A stretch of DNA of 8,192 nucleotides from Verrucomicrobiota bacterium (GTDB lineage: Bacteria; Verrucomicrobiota; Verrucomicrobiia; Verrucomicrobiales; DEV007), in the NCBI GenBank assembly GCA_027618625.1, contig JAQCER010000104.1, positions 1-8,192 on the forward strand, given 5' to 3'. Of the stretch, positions 1 through 5,753 are shown piece by piece. Within the stretch, counting starts at the first letter, position 1; the number at the start of each line of letters is the position of its first letter. The position numbers and the translations under genes were made by a program. The notes beneath the pieces are model-generated. The model did not search any database and was not told the DNA's origin. It saw only the letters and a program-made list of their open reading frames with translations.

Positions 1-698
1 CCTTTGGCGGCATCTTCTTGCGGCGCAACAACGGCTCGATCGAGACCATCGCCGACTGGGAGACGCCCGCCCCGGGCCTGCCGGGCTTTCTGCTGCGAGA
101 CTTCGGCACCCCCTCGGTGCATGGCGAAAATGTCGCCTTCACGGCCCGGTACTTCAATCCGATCACTTTCGAGTTCCGCAACGGCCTCTTCGCGCGCATC
201 AGCGGCAAGCTCGTCAAGATCCTCGCCCAGGGCGACACTCTCGACGGCCGCACCGTCGGGACTCTCCGCTCCCTGCACACCAACAAGGTCGCCTTGCTCG
301 TGCGCTTCGCGGAGCAGGACGGCGTCGAGACCACCGCCGCCTATGTGGCCACCATCAACGCCGGGCCGGCTGACACCGACCACGACGGACTGCCAGACCT
401 TTTCGAGCGCTACTTCGGGACCGACCCCACCACCCCCGGCGGCAACCCGTTGACGGTCGTGCGGTCCGGCTCCGCCCTTGTCCTGCGCTGGCCCGAGGGG
501 AACCCCGCCGGCCTCACCGTGACCCCGCAGTGGTCGCCCGACCTGCGCACCTGGCTCGCCAGCGGCCAAAGTGCCCCCGGCGTCCCCGCCCGCACCATCA
601 TCGTCACCTCGCCCGCGCCAGGGCAACGCCAGGCCGCTCTCCCAGTGGCGGATGCCGACGGCCTCTCCCTGCGCCTCCTCCTCGAACCCACGCCGTGA
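1..698 (+). CDS. C-terminal part of a secreted/surface protein with an EF-hand-like calcium loop (5' end outside window)
   Basis: The frame is open from base 3 with no stop upstream, so the gene begins before the window; the TTG at 18 is an internal codon, not a start. The visible part is about 231 residues and ends with TGA at 696-698. The first ~110 residues (GGIFLRRNNGSIETIAD, then a VHGENVAFTARY stretch) look like the beta-propeller-like repeats of long secreted proteins in Verrucomicrobiota and Planctomycetota. At 372-407 the residues DTDHDGLPDLFE form a 12-residue calcium loop with acidic residues at positions 1, 3, 5, 9 and 12, followed by a GTDP motif, as in thrombospondin type 3-like spacers. 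The last ~90 residues, with 'W.S.DLRTW', resemble a common C-terminal beta-sandwich in verrucomicrobial exoproteins. No PEP-CTERM or LPXTG anchor is seen. The molecular function is unknown. It looks more GC-rich than the genes that follow. Confidence 0.8.
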   Translation, partial: FGGIFLRRNNGSIETIADWETPAPGLPGFLLRDFGTPSVHGENVAFTARYFNPITFEFRNGLFARISGKLVKILAQGDTLDGRTVGTLRSLHTNKVALLVRFAEQDGVETTAAYVATINAGPADTDHDGLPDLFERYFGTDPTTPGGNPLTVVRSGSALVLRWPEGNPAGLTVTPQWSPDLRTWLASGQSAPGVPARTIIVTSPAPGQRQAALPVADADGLSLRLLLEPTP

Positions 699-802
699 TC
701 ACCCCGCCCCGCCTCTCCCCGCTTCCGCTTCTGCCTCCGCTTTCCCAGCAATGGGTTGACCGGAAGAGTGAGGTCTTGAGCGCGTTCGAGGTGGTGGCGC
801 TC

Positions 803-822
803 GGTGACGGATGGTGACGGAT
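803..822. repeat. Exact 10-bp tandem direct repeat
   Basis: The decamer GGTGACGGAT occurs twice head to tail (803-812 and 813-822), and a degraded third start (GGGCGACG) follows. No function can be assigned; slippage is a simple origin. Confidence 0.8.
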
Positions 823-882
823 GGGCGACGCCAACGGCGCAAGTGTCTCGATCGAGCGCCCGGGACGGCACCGGCTGGCAAC

Positions 883-915
883 CAATATAAAGGGACAAAA
901 CAATATAAAGTGACA
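883..915. repeat. Pair of near-identical 15-mers containing TATAAAG
   Basis: CAATATAAAGGGACA (883-897) and CAATATAAAGTGACA (901-915) differ at one base and start 18 bp apart. The second runs into GGCAC, so its complement reads GTGCCTGTCACTTTATATTG. From memory, similar GTGCCTG-ACAC/TATA-rich strings surround dispersed REP-like elements linked to RAYT/Y1 transposases; that parallel is not tested here. No transposase lies in the window. Confidence 0.6.
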
Positions 916-925
916 GGCACATAAC

Positions 926-968
926 GCTTCGCCAATCCCAGTGGCCAACCTTCCAAAGATGGCGAAGC
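926..968. repeat. 9-bp perfect inverted repeat (possible hairpin)
   Basis: GCTTCGCCA (926-934) is the exact reverse complement of TGGCGAAGC (960-968), separated by 25 bases. The spacer contains a TGGCCA palindrome. There is no T-run on either side, so this is not a standard intrinsic terminator. It lies 10 bp after the TATAAAG repeat pair and may be part of the same element. Confidence 0.6.
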
Positions 969-1244
969 CTGACTTCTCTGGAGAACACTGGTCAGAAGCA
1001 TCCAAGGGACTGGGCGGGGGGGTTGAAGAGAACGCGTGTCGAAGGAGAAGCCGGAATATCCGGGAAGGCTCCCCAGTGTCGGACTTCCAGCGATCGGAGG
1101 ATCGACAACGAGTCATGGGAAACCATAGCCATGGCATGGCACCGGCTGGGCAGAGTCGCCTCTGGTTTGGGTGGCGGAAGCTTCGGGAAAGGCGATAAGG
1201 GTTCGTTGTATTCGCTCGAATGGCCGTAGCGGCATGAGAGCTTC

Positions 1245-2429
1245 TCACTGGGTTTGCGCTGATTCAGGGTCTTTCAATAGTGTTAGGATTTCGCTGAGAC
1301 CGATGGCGTCCGCCTTTCTATTGATTGGGTATCTCTCTTCTCCCGGGTAGACGACGAAAGCGTGATCAACCTCGGTGTCGTCGCAGGCGAGATGAAACCC
1401 CTTGGAAGCGACGGGTGCGAGACTGCGTTTGATTTCAATTGCCCAGGTACCGTGCTCATTCAAATCGAGCACCAAGTCCAGCTCAGCCCCCGCGCTAGTT
1501 CGGTAAAAGCAGGCTTCTGTTCCCTGTGGTGCCGCAGCGATAAGGTTCTCCACGATCATCCCCTCCCAACTGCCTCCTGCGACTGGGTGGCCAAGCACGG
1601 CATCAAGGTCGCCCAGTCCGAGGAGCGCATGCACGAGTCCGCTATCGCGAACATAGATTTTTTGGGATTTCACAAGTCGTTTACCTACGTTCCGATACCA
1701 GGGCTGGAGTCGTCGTGTCAGAAAAAGGTCGGACATGAGATCGATGTATCGGGCGACCGTCTGCCCGCTGATTCCAAGAGATGCGGCTAACTTAGCGGAA
1801 TTCAGCAGTGCCCCCTGCTGATGGGCAAGCATCGTCCACAGCCGACGCAAAGTCTCTGCTGGAATGCGGGGCCCCAGTTGAGGAATGTCTCGTTCCAGAT
1901 ACGTCATCACAAAGGCATCGCGCCACTCTTTAGATGCGTTGTCGTCCGCCGAGAGCAGGCTATCAGGATATCCGCCGCGTACCCATAGATCGTCCAGAGA
2001 TCCGTTGCAATCCAACTCGTCCGCACGCAGAGGGGTGAGTTCGCGGTAGACAATGCGCCCCGCCAGGCTTTCCGATGCCTGTTTAAGGAGTTCAACTGAA
2101 GCCGATCCGAGGATAAGAAACTGCCCAAACTTGTCACCTGACCGTCGGCGTCGGTCGATCACTCCACGCAGGACGGGAAAGAGTTCGGGCACTCGCTGTA
2201 TCTCATCCAGCACGATAAGCTTGCCGGAATAATGAGAACAATAGGCCTCTGGATCCGCAAGTTTGGCTCTGTCGGACGGCGATTCCAAATCAAGATAGAT
2301 GGAATCCACGTTCTTCGCGATCTCCAACGCCAATGTGGTTTTGCCTGCTTGCCGGGGCCCAAGTAACCCCACAGACGCATGCCGGGACAGCAGAGTTACG
2401 ATTTCTGGTTTCAATAGACGTTCGATCAT
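1245..2429 (-). CDS. AAA+ family ATPase with C-terminal DUF4143 (PD-(D/E)XK-like) domain
   Basis: This is a 394-residue P-loop ATPase of the widespread AAA_14/DUF4143 type, whose cellular role and partner are generally unknown. Numbered from the ATG at 2429, Walker A GPRQAGKTT is at residues 24-32, Walker B KLIVLDEIQ at 70-78 with the DE pair at 75-76, and a sensor-like FLILGSAS at 104-111. A winged-helix-like middle (ISGQTVARYIDLMSDLFL) follows. The C-terminal domain has the nuclease-like motif ELD (316-318) and EIK (332-334), typical of DUF4143, though catalysis is unproven. Homologues usually start at the equivalent of MIERLLKPEI, which favours 2429. However, a GTG at 2495 has an AGG 7 bases upstream and would add 22 residues. 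The frame is intact. It is monocistronic, with no toxin-like neighbour. Such genes are often mobile between genomes. Confidence 0.9.
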   Translation of the reverse strand: MIERLLKPEIVTLLSRHASVGLLGPRQAGKTTLALEIAKNVDSIYLDLESPSDRAKLADPEAYCSHYSGKLIVLDEIQRVPELFPVLRGVIDRRRRSGDKFGQFLILGSASVELLKQASESLAGRIVYRELTPLRADELDCNGSLDDLWVRGGYPDSLLSADDNASKEWRDAFVMTYLERDIPQLGPRIPAETLRRLWTMLAHQQGALLNSAKLAASLGISGQTVARYIDLMSDLFLTRRLQPWYRNVGKRLVKSQKIYVRDSGLVHALLGLGDLDAVLGHPVAGGSWEGMIVENLIAAAPQGTEACFYRTSAGAELDLVLDLNEHGTWAIEIKRSLAPVASKGFHLACDDTEVDHAFVVYPGEERYPINRKADAIGLSEILTLLKDPESAQTQ

Positions 2430-2643
2430 CCTTGTAAAGTTTCCGCGCGCTGGTAGATTTGCAAGTAAAACCGGAGCGCCAAAAAATGAAACCACGGGCT
2501 TACCTGTTTAAATTGAATGCAATGCACCTGATCTGACGACTCCTACTTCCAGCGCTCCCTGATCCATTCGTTCACAATGCCTGGAGCAGCCCCCAAAACC
2601 TAACATTCCAGAGCTTTGAAGAGGTCCAACCACAACTTTTTGA
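2430..2643. other. Upstream region of the ATPase gene, no gene seen
   Basis: This 214-bp stretch separates the ATPase from the small plus-strand frames. On the minus strand it contains the alternative GTG start of the ATPase (2495) and its AGG motif (about 2503-2505). I see no convincing -35/-10 pair and no hairpin with a T-run. Confidence 0.4.
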
Positions 2644-2964
2644 GGCGCCTTCCTCCCTGTCAACCGAAGCTTTGTCAACGGAGTGATCGACACAATCGCC
2701 GCCCCCGACAGGCAGGCCTTTTTGGAAGCCGCTGTACACGGAGCCTTGGAACAACACGGAAACTTGCTCGAGGCCATTGGCTACTGTGAGCTGATGCCGG
2801 AAGGCGACGCCCGCACGACGGCGTCTCTAAGAGCGCGCTCTGAGTGGGCGGCCATGGACCCATCTTCCGCGCGTAGTTACGCAATTTCGACCGAGACTGA
2901 GAACGTGAAATCAGCGCTCGTCCAGGGCATCGAGAGAGGCGAAACCTCTGACATCCATCTTTGA
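2644..2964 (+). pseudogene. Fragment-like frame resembling one repeat of a verrucomicrobial helical repeat protein
   Basis: The frame is open from just after TGA 2641-2643 and ends at TGA 2962-2964. The only plausible start is GTG at 2683, giving 93 residues, with no real Shine-Dalgarno. The segment LMPEGDARTTASLRAR followed by SEWAAMDPSSARSYA matches, in my recollection, the repeat pattern 'LP.G.AR..A......W...DP.AA..WA' of long alpha-helical repeat proteins common in Verrucomicrobiota. Those proteins carry many copies and a signal peptide; here there is one copy and no signal peptide. The simplest reading is a remnant of a larger gene, or an unrelated small protein. The only downstream partner is the 43-codon frame 9 bp away. 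Function unknown. Confidence 0.35.
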
Positions 2965-2973
2965 AATCATCCG

Positions 2974-3105
2974 ATGAAATGGCAGGCACTATGTTTCGCT
3001 TATTCCGCCCTCCTCGGGAGTTTGGCCGGATACGTAGCGTTTACTCTTGTCCCACCAAAACTCACCAGTCGATCGCTGCCCTGCGAGCGATGCAAATGCT
3101 TGTGA
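2974..3105 (+). CDS. Putative 43-residue single-span membrane protein with a C-terminal CxxCxC motif
   Basis: ATG at 2974 opens a 43-codon frame ending at TGA 3103-3105. The protein begins MKWQALCFAYSALLGSLAG, a basic residue followed by a hydrophobic span to about residue 26 (ending TLVPP), which could be a transmembrane helix or uncleaved signal anchor. The tail carries SLPCERCKCL with cysteines at 37, 40 and 42, possibly metal-binding or disulfide-forming. There is no Shine-Dalgarno, but that is also true of other genes here. It lies 9 bp after the preceding frame, which suggests co-transcription if both are real. It converges on the porin gene with only 9 bp between the stop codons. The short length means chance cannot be excluded. 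Confidence 0.3.
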   Translation: MKWQALCFAYSALLGSLAGYVAFTLVPPKLTSRSLPCERCKCL

Positions 3106-3114
3106 ACCGTAAAA

Positions 3115-4386
3115 TTAAAACTTGAATCCAAAATCGAGAATGAATCTTGATGTATCGGTGGCGAATTCGTCAGCGAAGTATTGAGCATACTTGGCACCCG
3201 CGCTGAAGTTTTTGTTGATCGTGTAAACGAGCGCCGCGCCAACTTCCTGACCGTAATCTAGGCTTCCTGAGTCTGGGCCAAACCAGTGGTACTGGCTCTG
3301 GAATGCGAGATCGTCCGTCAGCCCTGCATTGAAGTAGACGTAAGCGTCATTCAGTCCTCCTGCCGGTGTGGCAAGGAATTTGTCGGCCCAGCCGTTGAAG
3401 GCATGGAGCAGGGCCAGAGGTGTCTGGAAGCCCGTTCCGTTGCCAGAGCCCAAGTGCTCGAACCCGGCGCCCACAGTCATTTTCCTCACGTTGATTCCTG
3501 CATCGGCACGATAGTACCAAGCTCCGTAGCTCAGGGAGCTGTCGTCTCCGTCTGTCTGGTAGGCACCTTCCAAAAGGTAGGGAATGGACGCCCCTTCACC
3601 GACTGAGAAGGCACCCTTCGCCTGAAGTCCGTAGCTATTGTTGCTGGCCGCATCTCCAGCGGGATTGTTCAAGTCCAGGAGGTAGGCGTAGCCGGTCAAT
3701 GTCAGTTCGGGAGCGAACTTATAGGAAATGTTTCCCAAGTGGCTGTCGCCCTCAAAGTCTTCCTGTGCTGGAGCCTGGATATCTCCGCTACCGAAAATCC
3801 TCTCCACGCGATTGATGTAGCCGTAGAACAATGTCAGGTTCTCGATGCTGATGTTCTTGATTGTCACCGCATCGAAGGTCTGCTCGTTCTGGCGCCAGCC
3901 GACGTTGGCGATGAACCGGGCGTTGTCGAGAATCAGTCTTTGCCGACCCACCTTGAATTCCGTGTCCCAGTTCTTGTAGCTCATCCACAGTTGATTCAAC
4001 TCATGGGATTCGGGATCTGCGATCACCGTCTTGTTCTGACCGAGGCCGTGGACGCTCGCTGCCTGATAGCTGTCGCGATCGGCGGTGACTGTGCCTTCAT
4101 ATTCAGTAAATAGACTCAATCCCTCGAAGGGGCCCAGCAAAATGCCAGCTCGGTTTCGAAGGGTATAGGCGTTGGATTCCTCCCGTCCGTCCTCATCGCC
4201 AAATTCCCAACGCGCGCGGGAATCGAGTGTGAACTTCCATGGTTTCGGTTCGGGGGGTGCCTCCGGGGCGGGAGGTAAGGGGTTCTTGTCGACAGCGCCG
4301 GCAATTTCTCCTGCGAGGCTGTTCGCCTGAAATGCGATCAGGCTGATGGCTATGAGTGGTATGAGTGGCAACGTGGATGTTTTCAT
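3115..4386 (-). CDS. Outer-membrane beta-barrel porin, alginate-export (AlgE-like) type
   Basis: This 423-residue precursor starts MKTSTLPLIPLIAISLIAF, a signal peptide probably cleaved near residue 25 (NSLA/G). A Pro-rich linker (residues 35-49, NPLPPAPEAPPEPKP) leads into alternating beta strands from WKFTLDSRARWEF on. The stretch VGRQRLILDNARFI (146-159) followed by GWRQNEQTFDA (163-173) is characteristic of the alginate_export outer-membrane family. The last residues, FILDFGFKF, end in an aromatic Phe preceded by alternating hydrophobics, the usual signal for outer-membrane barrel assembly. It should form a passive channel for anionic or polymeric substrates in the outer membrane; the substrate is not known, and alginate itself is only the family name. 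Length is normal for the family. No Shine-Dalgarno precedes the ATG. It is divergent from the secreted protein at 4548 and shares its upstream region. Confidence 0.88.
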   Translation of the reverse strand: MKTSTLPLIPLIAISLIAFQANSLAGEIAGAVDKNPLPPAPEAPPEPKPWKFTLDSRARWEFGDEDGREESNAYTLRNRAGILLGPFEGLSLFTEYEGTVTADRDSYQAASVHGLGQNKTVIADPESHELNQLWMSYKNWDTEFKVGRQRLILDNARFIANVGWRQNEQTFDAVTIKNISIENLTLFYGYINRVERIFGSGDIQAPAQEDFEGDSHLGNISYKFAPELTLTGYAYLLDLNNPAGDAASNNSYGLQAKGAFSVGEGASIPYLLEGAYQTDGDDSSLSYGAWYYRADAGINVRKMTVGAGFEHLGSGNGTGFQTPLALLHAFNGWADKFLATPAGGLNDAYVYFNAGLTDDLAFQSQYHWFGPDSGSLDYGQEVGAALVYTINKNFSAGAKYAQYFADEFATDTSRFILDFGFKF

Positions 4387-4547
4387 TGGCTTTGTGTGGT
4401 AGCGTTGAACGCGCCAGATGCCTTCTGAAAGATCATTGATCCAGAATGAGTTCTGTCATGGGATCGATGAATGGCATTCATGGGGTGGCAATTGACAGGG
4501 GAAAGAGGATGCTTGACCCTTCTCCAGCGCACGTGACCCATAGGGAT
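4387..4547. promoter_or_regulatory. Shared divergent control region of the porin and the secreted carbohydrate-binding-like protein
   Basis: The 161 bp between the two divergent starts hold three odd-centred palindromes: GCGTTGAACGC (4402-4412), GATCATTGATC (4431-4441) and the longest at 4467-4481. A perfect -35-like TTGACA lies on the plus strand at 4492-4497, but no good -10 follows at 16-18 bp. No clear promoter could be set for the minus-strand gene. The density of symmetric sites suggests regulator binding. Confidence 0.45.
4467..4481. promoter_or_regulatory. Perfect 7-1-7 palindrome, candidate operator
   Basis: ATGAATGGCATTCAT has two exact 7-bp arms (ATGAATG/CATTCAT) around a central G. 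It sits 80 bp upstream of the porin ATG and 66 bp upstream of the likely start at 4548. Symmetry and place are typical of a dimeric repressor or activator site; the regulator is not in the window. Confidence 0.45.
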
Positions 4548-5462
4548 ATGATTCGCATTCCATCAACGCTTTTCTCGCTCACACTTGCTCTCGCTGTGTT
4601 TTCGCTGGTTGTCGCTAAGTCACACGGTCTGGAGGTCTACGCTGACGGAACGATCACAATCGGCGCTGAGGAGGGGAAGGTGGAGGGTGACGGGTTCGCT
4701 GTGACGTTTCCTGCGCCTCGCTGGGGAATGTACAACTTGATGTTGGAGCTGAACTGTCCCGAGCTGAAGGTGGTGAAGACTTTGGATGGGAAACTGTCGG
4801 TGCAAGGAGAGGAAAAGGCGTTGGCGCTGGCGATTGCCCCTGGTCGGGAGGCCAGCCCTGCGATGTCCGGGATTCCGCGTGTCTACATTGCAAAAGATGG
4901 AGCGTGTCCCGTAGTGCTGACCCTGCCGGGCTTCGCCGACAAGATTGCGCGGCTCACGTTCACCCCTGTTCGCGAGGGCACGGCCCAGCTTGGGTCTGAT
5001 CCCAGTGGGGTGGCGGAGCTTGGGGCAAAGGAGGCCCTTCTGGTGGGGAAGCGCCTCTGCTATGAGCCCAATCCGAAAAAGCTCTGCCTCGGCTATTGGA
5101 TCAATGTCGATGATTATGCAGTCTGGCCCGGAGTGGTGCTGGAACTCCCGGGCATCTACGAGGTCACCATTTATCAAGGCTGCGCCAAGGGCCAGGAGGG
5201 AAGTGAAGCGGAGCTGGTGATTGAGGCCGGGGAGGCCTTTGAACAGCGATTTCCGTTCACAGTGATCGAGACGGGAGGTTTTCAGCAGTTTGTTCCGGTA
5301 ACGCTGGGGACGGTTGAAGTTCCAGAGATCGAGCCAATCGGTCGAATCAGTGTGGAGGTTCGGGCAAAGAAGATCGCGAACTCAGCGGTGATGGACATCC
5401 AGAAAGTCGTGTTGAGCAAGGTTTCGCCAGACGCACCTGCGAATGGCAAAGAGGGCCAGTAG
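4548..5462 (+). CDS. Secreted protein with a sulfatase-type C-terminal accessory (probable carbohydrate-binding) domain
   Basis: I choose the ATG at 4548 (304 residues) because it directly begins a signal peptide, MIRIPSTLFSLTLALAVF, with likely cleavage near residue 27. In-frame ATGs at 4446 and 4509 would put 34 or 13 polar residues before it, and the longest form would run through the operator-like palindrome. AGGGG 7 bases before 4509 is the only argument for that start. The second half, from GYWINVDDYAVW (182-193) through YQGCAKGQEGSEAEL (209-223) to VMDIQKVVL (281-289), matches the module usually fused behind arylsulfatases in Planctomycetota and Verrucomicrobiota. Here no sulfatase catalytic domain (no CxPxR motif) is present. 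The first half (residues 28-150) may be a diverged copy of the same fold. It is probably an extracytoplasmic polysaccharide-binding protein; no enzyme motif is seen. It is divergent from the porin, suggesting a joint role. Confidence 0.75.
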   Translation: MIRIPSTLFSLTLALAVFSLVVAKSHGLEVYADGTITIGAEEGKVEGDGFAVTFPAPRWGMYNLMLELNCPELKVVKTLDGKLSVQGEEKALALAIAPGREASPAMSGIPRVYIAKDGACPVVLTLPGFADKIARLTFTPVREGTAQLGSDPSGVAELGAKEALLVGKRLCYEPNPKKLCLGYWINVDDYAVWPGVVLELPGIYEVTIYQGCAKGQEGSEAELVIEAGEAFEQRFPFTVIETGGFQQFVPVTLGTVEVPEIEPIGRISVEVRAKKIANSAVMDIQKVVLSKVSPDAPANGKEGQ

Positions 5463-5753
5463 GGACTAGGGCGGGAGGAGTAGGGCGGGAGGAGTAGGGC
5501 GGGGGATTCGGCGCGCCGGGGCATGCGGCTGAGGCCGACGGGCTACACACAATGGCTGTTAATGTGAAGCTATTTTCCTGATTTTCAGTGCTTTGTGCGA
5601 TGGTTGGGTGGCCGGGGAAGATCCGGTTGCCAATTCCGAGGGCTTCCCGTAGGTTGCGCCGGAATCGGGCCAAGAGGCGCTATCTACCGTTCGATTGAGC
5701 GGTTTTCTGAGAATTTCCCTAAATATTGACCCAGACATAACAGGCAGCACAGC
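5463..5753. other. Intergenic region between the secreted protein and the topoisomerase
   Basis: After the TAG stop this 291-bp stretch begins with the G-rich minisatellite (5465-5505), then the 10-bp palindrome CGGCGCGCCG (5509-5518, an AscI site) and a weak CGGC-TGAG-GCCG hairpin (5526-5537). None is followed by a T-run. The right half leads to the topoisomerase: TTGAGC (5695-5700) and TAAATAT (5720-5726) could be a poor -35/-10 pair but are 19 bp apart. AGG at 5742-5744, 9 bases before the ATG, is the only ribosome-binding hint. Confidence 0.4.
5465..5505. repeat. 14-bp G-rich minisatellite, about 2.9 copies, G-quadruplex-capable
   Basis: The unit AGTAGGGCGGGAGG is present at 5479-5492. 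A copy with one changed base (ACTAGGG...) precedes it at 5465-5478, and a third, ending in GGGGG, follows at 5493-5505. The plus strand has six runs of three or more G with loops alternating between 1 (C) and 7 (AGGAGTA) bases, which meets the usual G3+N1-7 rule. It starts 3 bp after the stop codon of the preceding gene. Confidence 0.85.

Larger units (their letters stand above)
699..1244. other. 546-bp intergenic region without a supported gene
   Basis: Several short frames cross this stretch on both strands, but they are rich in Arg, Ser and Pro, match no family I know and have no consistent start signal, so I treat the region as non-coding. It begins with a C/T-rich tract at about 700-748. 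It then carries a 10-bp tandem repeat (803-822), two TATAAAG-containing 15-mers (883-915) and a 9-bp inverted repeat (926-968). A 5-bp stem with a GGAG tetraloop lies at 1091-1104 and an 8-bp NcoI-type palindrome at 1128-1135. I see no terminator with a T-run after either the upstream gene or the ATPase that converges on it from the right. Confidence 0.6.

Noticed and set aside
722..766. CTTCCG...CGGAAG inverted repeat after the first gene, as a terminator
   Set aside because: The stem is only 6 bp with a 33-base loop and no T-run.
941..1198. An 85-codon plus-strand frame in the same gap
   Set aside because: Low-complexity Arg/Gly composition, no Shine-Dalgarno, no recognisable motif.
1235..1247. 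TGAGA-GCT-TCTCA hairpin at the ATPase stop, as a terminator
   Set aside because: The 5-bp stem includes the stop codon and no T-run follows on the minus strand.
604..1248. A 214-codon minus-strand open frame across the intergenic region
   Set aside because: It overlaps the C-terminal coding part of the first gene, is rich in Arg/Ser/Pro, matches no family known to me, and its N-terminal part would be the possible dispersed repeat.
1245..3105. ATPase plus small frames as a toxin-antitoxin or defence pair
   Set aside because: The genes are on opposite strands, separated by more than 200 bp, and no toxin, antitoxin or nuclease partner is recognisable.
4620..5177. A 185-codon minus-strand frame antisense to the secreted protein
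   Set aside because: The plus-strand protein has a signal peptide and a recognisable domain; the antisense frame has neither and is explained by codon bias.
4446..5462. Longer start at ATG 4446 for the secreted protein
   Set aside because: It would put 34 polar residues before a clear signal peptide and translate through the operator-like palindrome.
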